DNA of 64,000 nt from an uncultured Bacteroidales bacterium. Its GTDB lineage: Bacteria > Bacteroidota > Bacteroidia > Bacteroidales > Paludibacteraceae. The DNA is taken from contig CADCDS010000005.1 of NCBI GenBank assembly GCA_902800215.1, positions 22,408 through 86,407 of the forward strand. Direction: 5' to 3'. Below are positions 63,981 through 64,000 of the stretch, piece after piece (positions within the stretch are counted from its first letter, which is position 1; every line of letters begins with the position of its first letter). The notes under the pieces were generated by a model. That model ran no database searches. It saw nothing but the letters and a program-made list of their open reading frames with translations, and was not told the origin of the DNA. Position numbers and translations under genes: made by a program.

Positions 63981-64000
63981 ATGCATATGGATAAAGAACA
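63981..64000 (+). CDS. Start of an unidentified plus-strand gene (cut by window end)
   Basis: ATG at 63981, or 63987 in the same frame, begins M-H-M-D-K-E and runs off the window. It lies about 20 bases after the predicted transcript start. Too short to identify; the upstream operator suggests a regulated gene. Confidence 0.4.

Overview
The window is chromosomal DNA from a member of the Bacteroidales (phylum Bacteroidota), most likely an uncultured gut-type species. The reasons are: promoters of the Bacteroidetes form TTTG-N19/20-TAnnTTTGC upstream of most operons, a SusC/SusD pair with glycoside hydrolases, many lipoproteins and Sec signal peptides ending in AQ, and the gene orders lpxD-lpxC-lpxA and Nif3-zinc ribbon. 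No rRNA, tRNA, insertion sequence, prophage or CRISPR array was seen. Genes are packed tightly, often with 4-base ATGA overlaps.

Layout. 1-7250 (minus strand): one long operon with a lipoprotein, a Lys/Ala-rich membrane protein, an HD phosphohydrolase, lpxD, lpxC (without the FabZ domain usually fused to it in this phylum), lpxA, glnS, a small HSDR_N-like protein and the start of phoH. 7256-12115 (minus): an amino-acid fermentation operon with iorA, iorB, an aminotransferase and a CoA transferase. 12116-12472: a divergent control region with a five-copy 11-bp array, two inverted repeats and the potA promoter. 12473-22141 (plus): potABCD polyamine transporter, a large TPR protein and an outer-membrane barrel protein. 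A TPP riboswitch (22145-22203) follows and controls a TonB-dependent receptor, so that receptor is probably a thiamine importer. 24465-33752 (minus): ileS, a lipoprotein, an AsmA-like protein, an M3 peptidase and a membrane protein. 33860-36607: a CPBP protease (plus) and a DUF5606/Nif3/zinc-ribbon operon (minus).

36640-63670 is a two-armed glycan-use locus around a DeoR-type regulator (50711-51487). One arm (50465 to 36640) encodes a secreted amidohydrolase, GH36, SusC, SusD, a binding lipoprotein, a DUF4874/DUF4832 protein, a GH31 enzyme, an EamA transporter and an unknown periplasmic protein. The other arm (63670 to 51559) encodes AgaS, a GatZ/KbaZ-type aldolase subunit, an AXE1-type esterase, a PfkB kinase and three related secreted metallophosphoesterases. 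The enzymes suggest breakdown of an alpha-galactose or galactosamine glycan carrying ester or phosphate groups, with the sugar passing through the tagatose phosphate route. Copies of the palindrome TTTCGAAA lie in the deoR/amidohydrolase promoter region and upstream of agaS, which suggests that one regulator controls both arms.

Two features cut across the window. Short tandem repeats with a period of about 7 bp (also 8, 9 and 11) occur at more than ten unrelated places, in signal peptides, gene junctions and coding sequence. The intergenic region at 63671-63980 also contains an orphan promoter followed by a strong terminator, which may define a small RNA.
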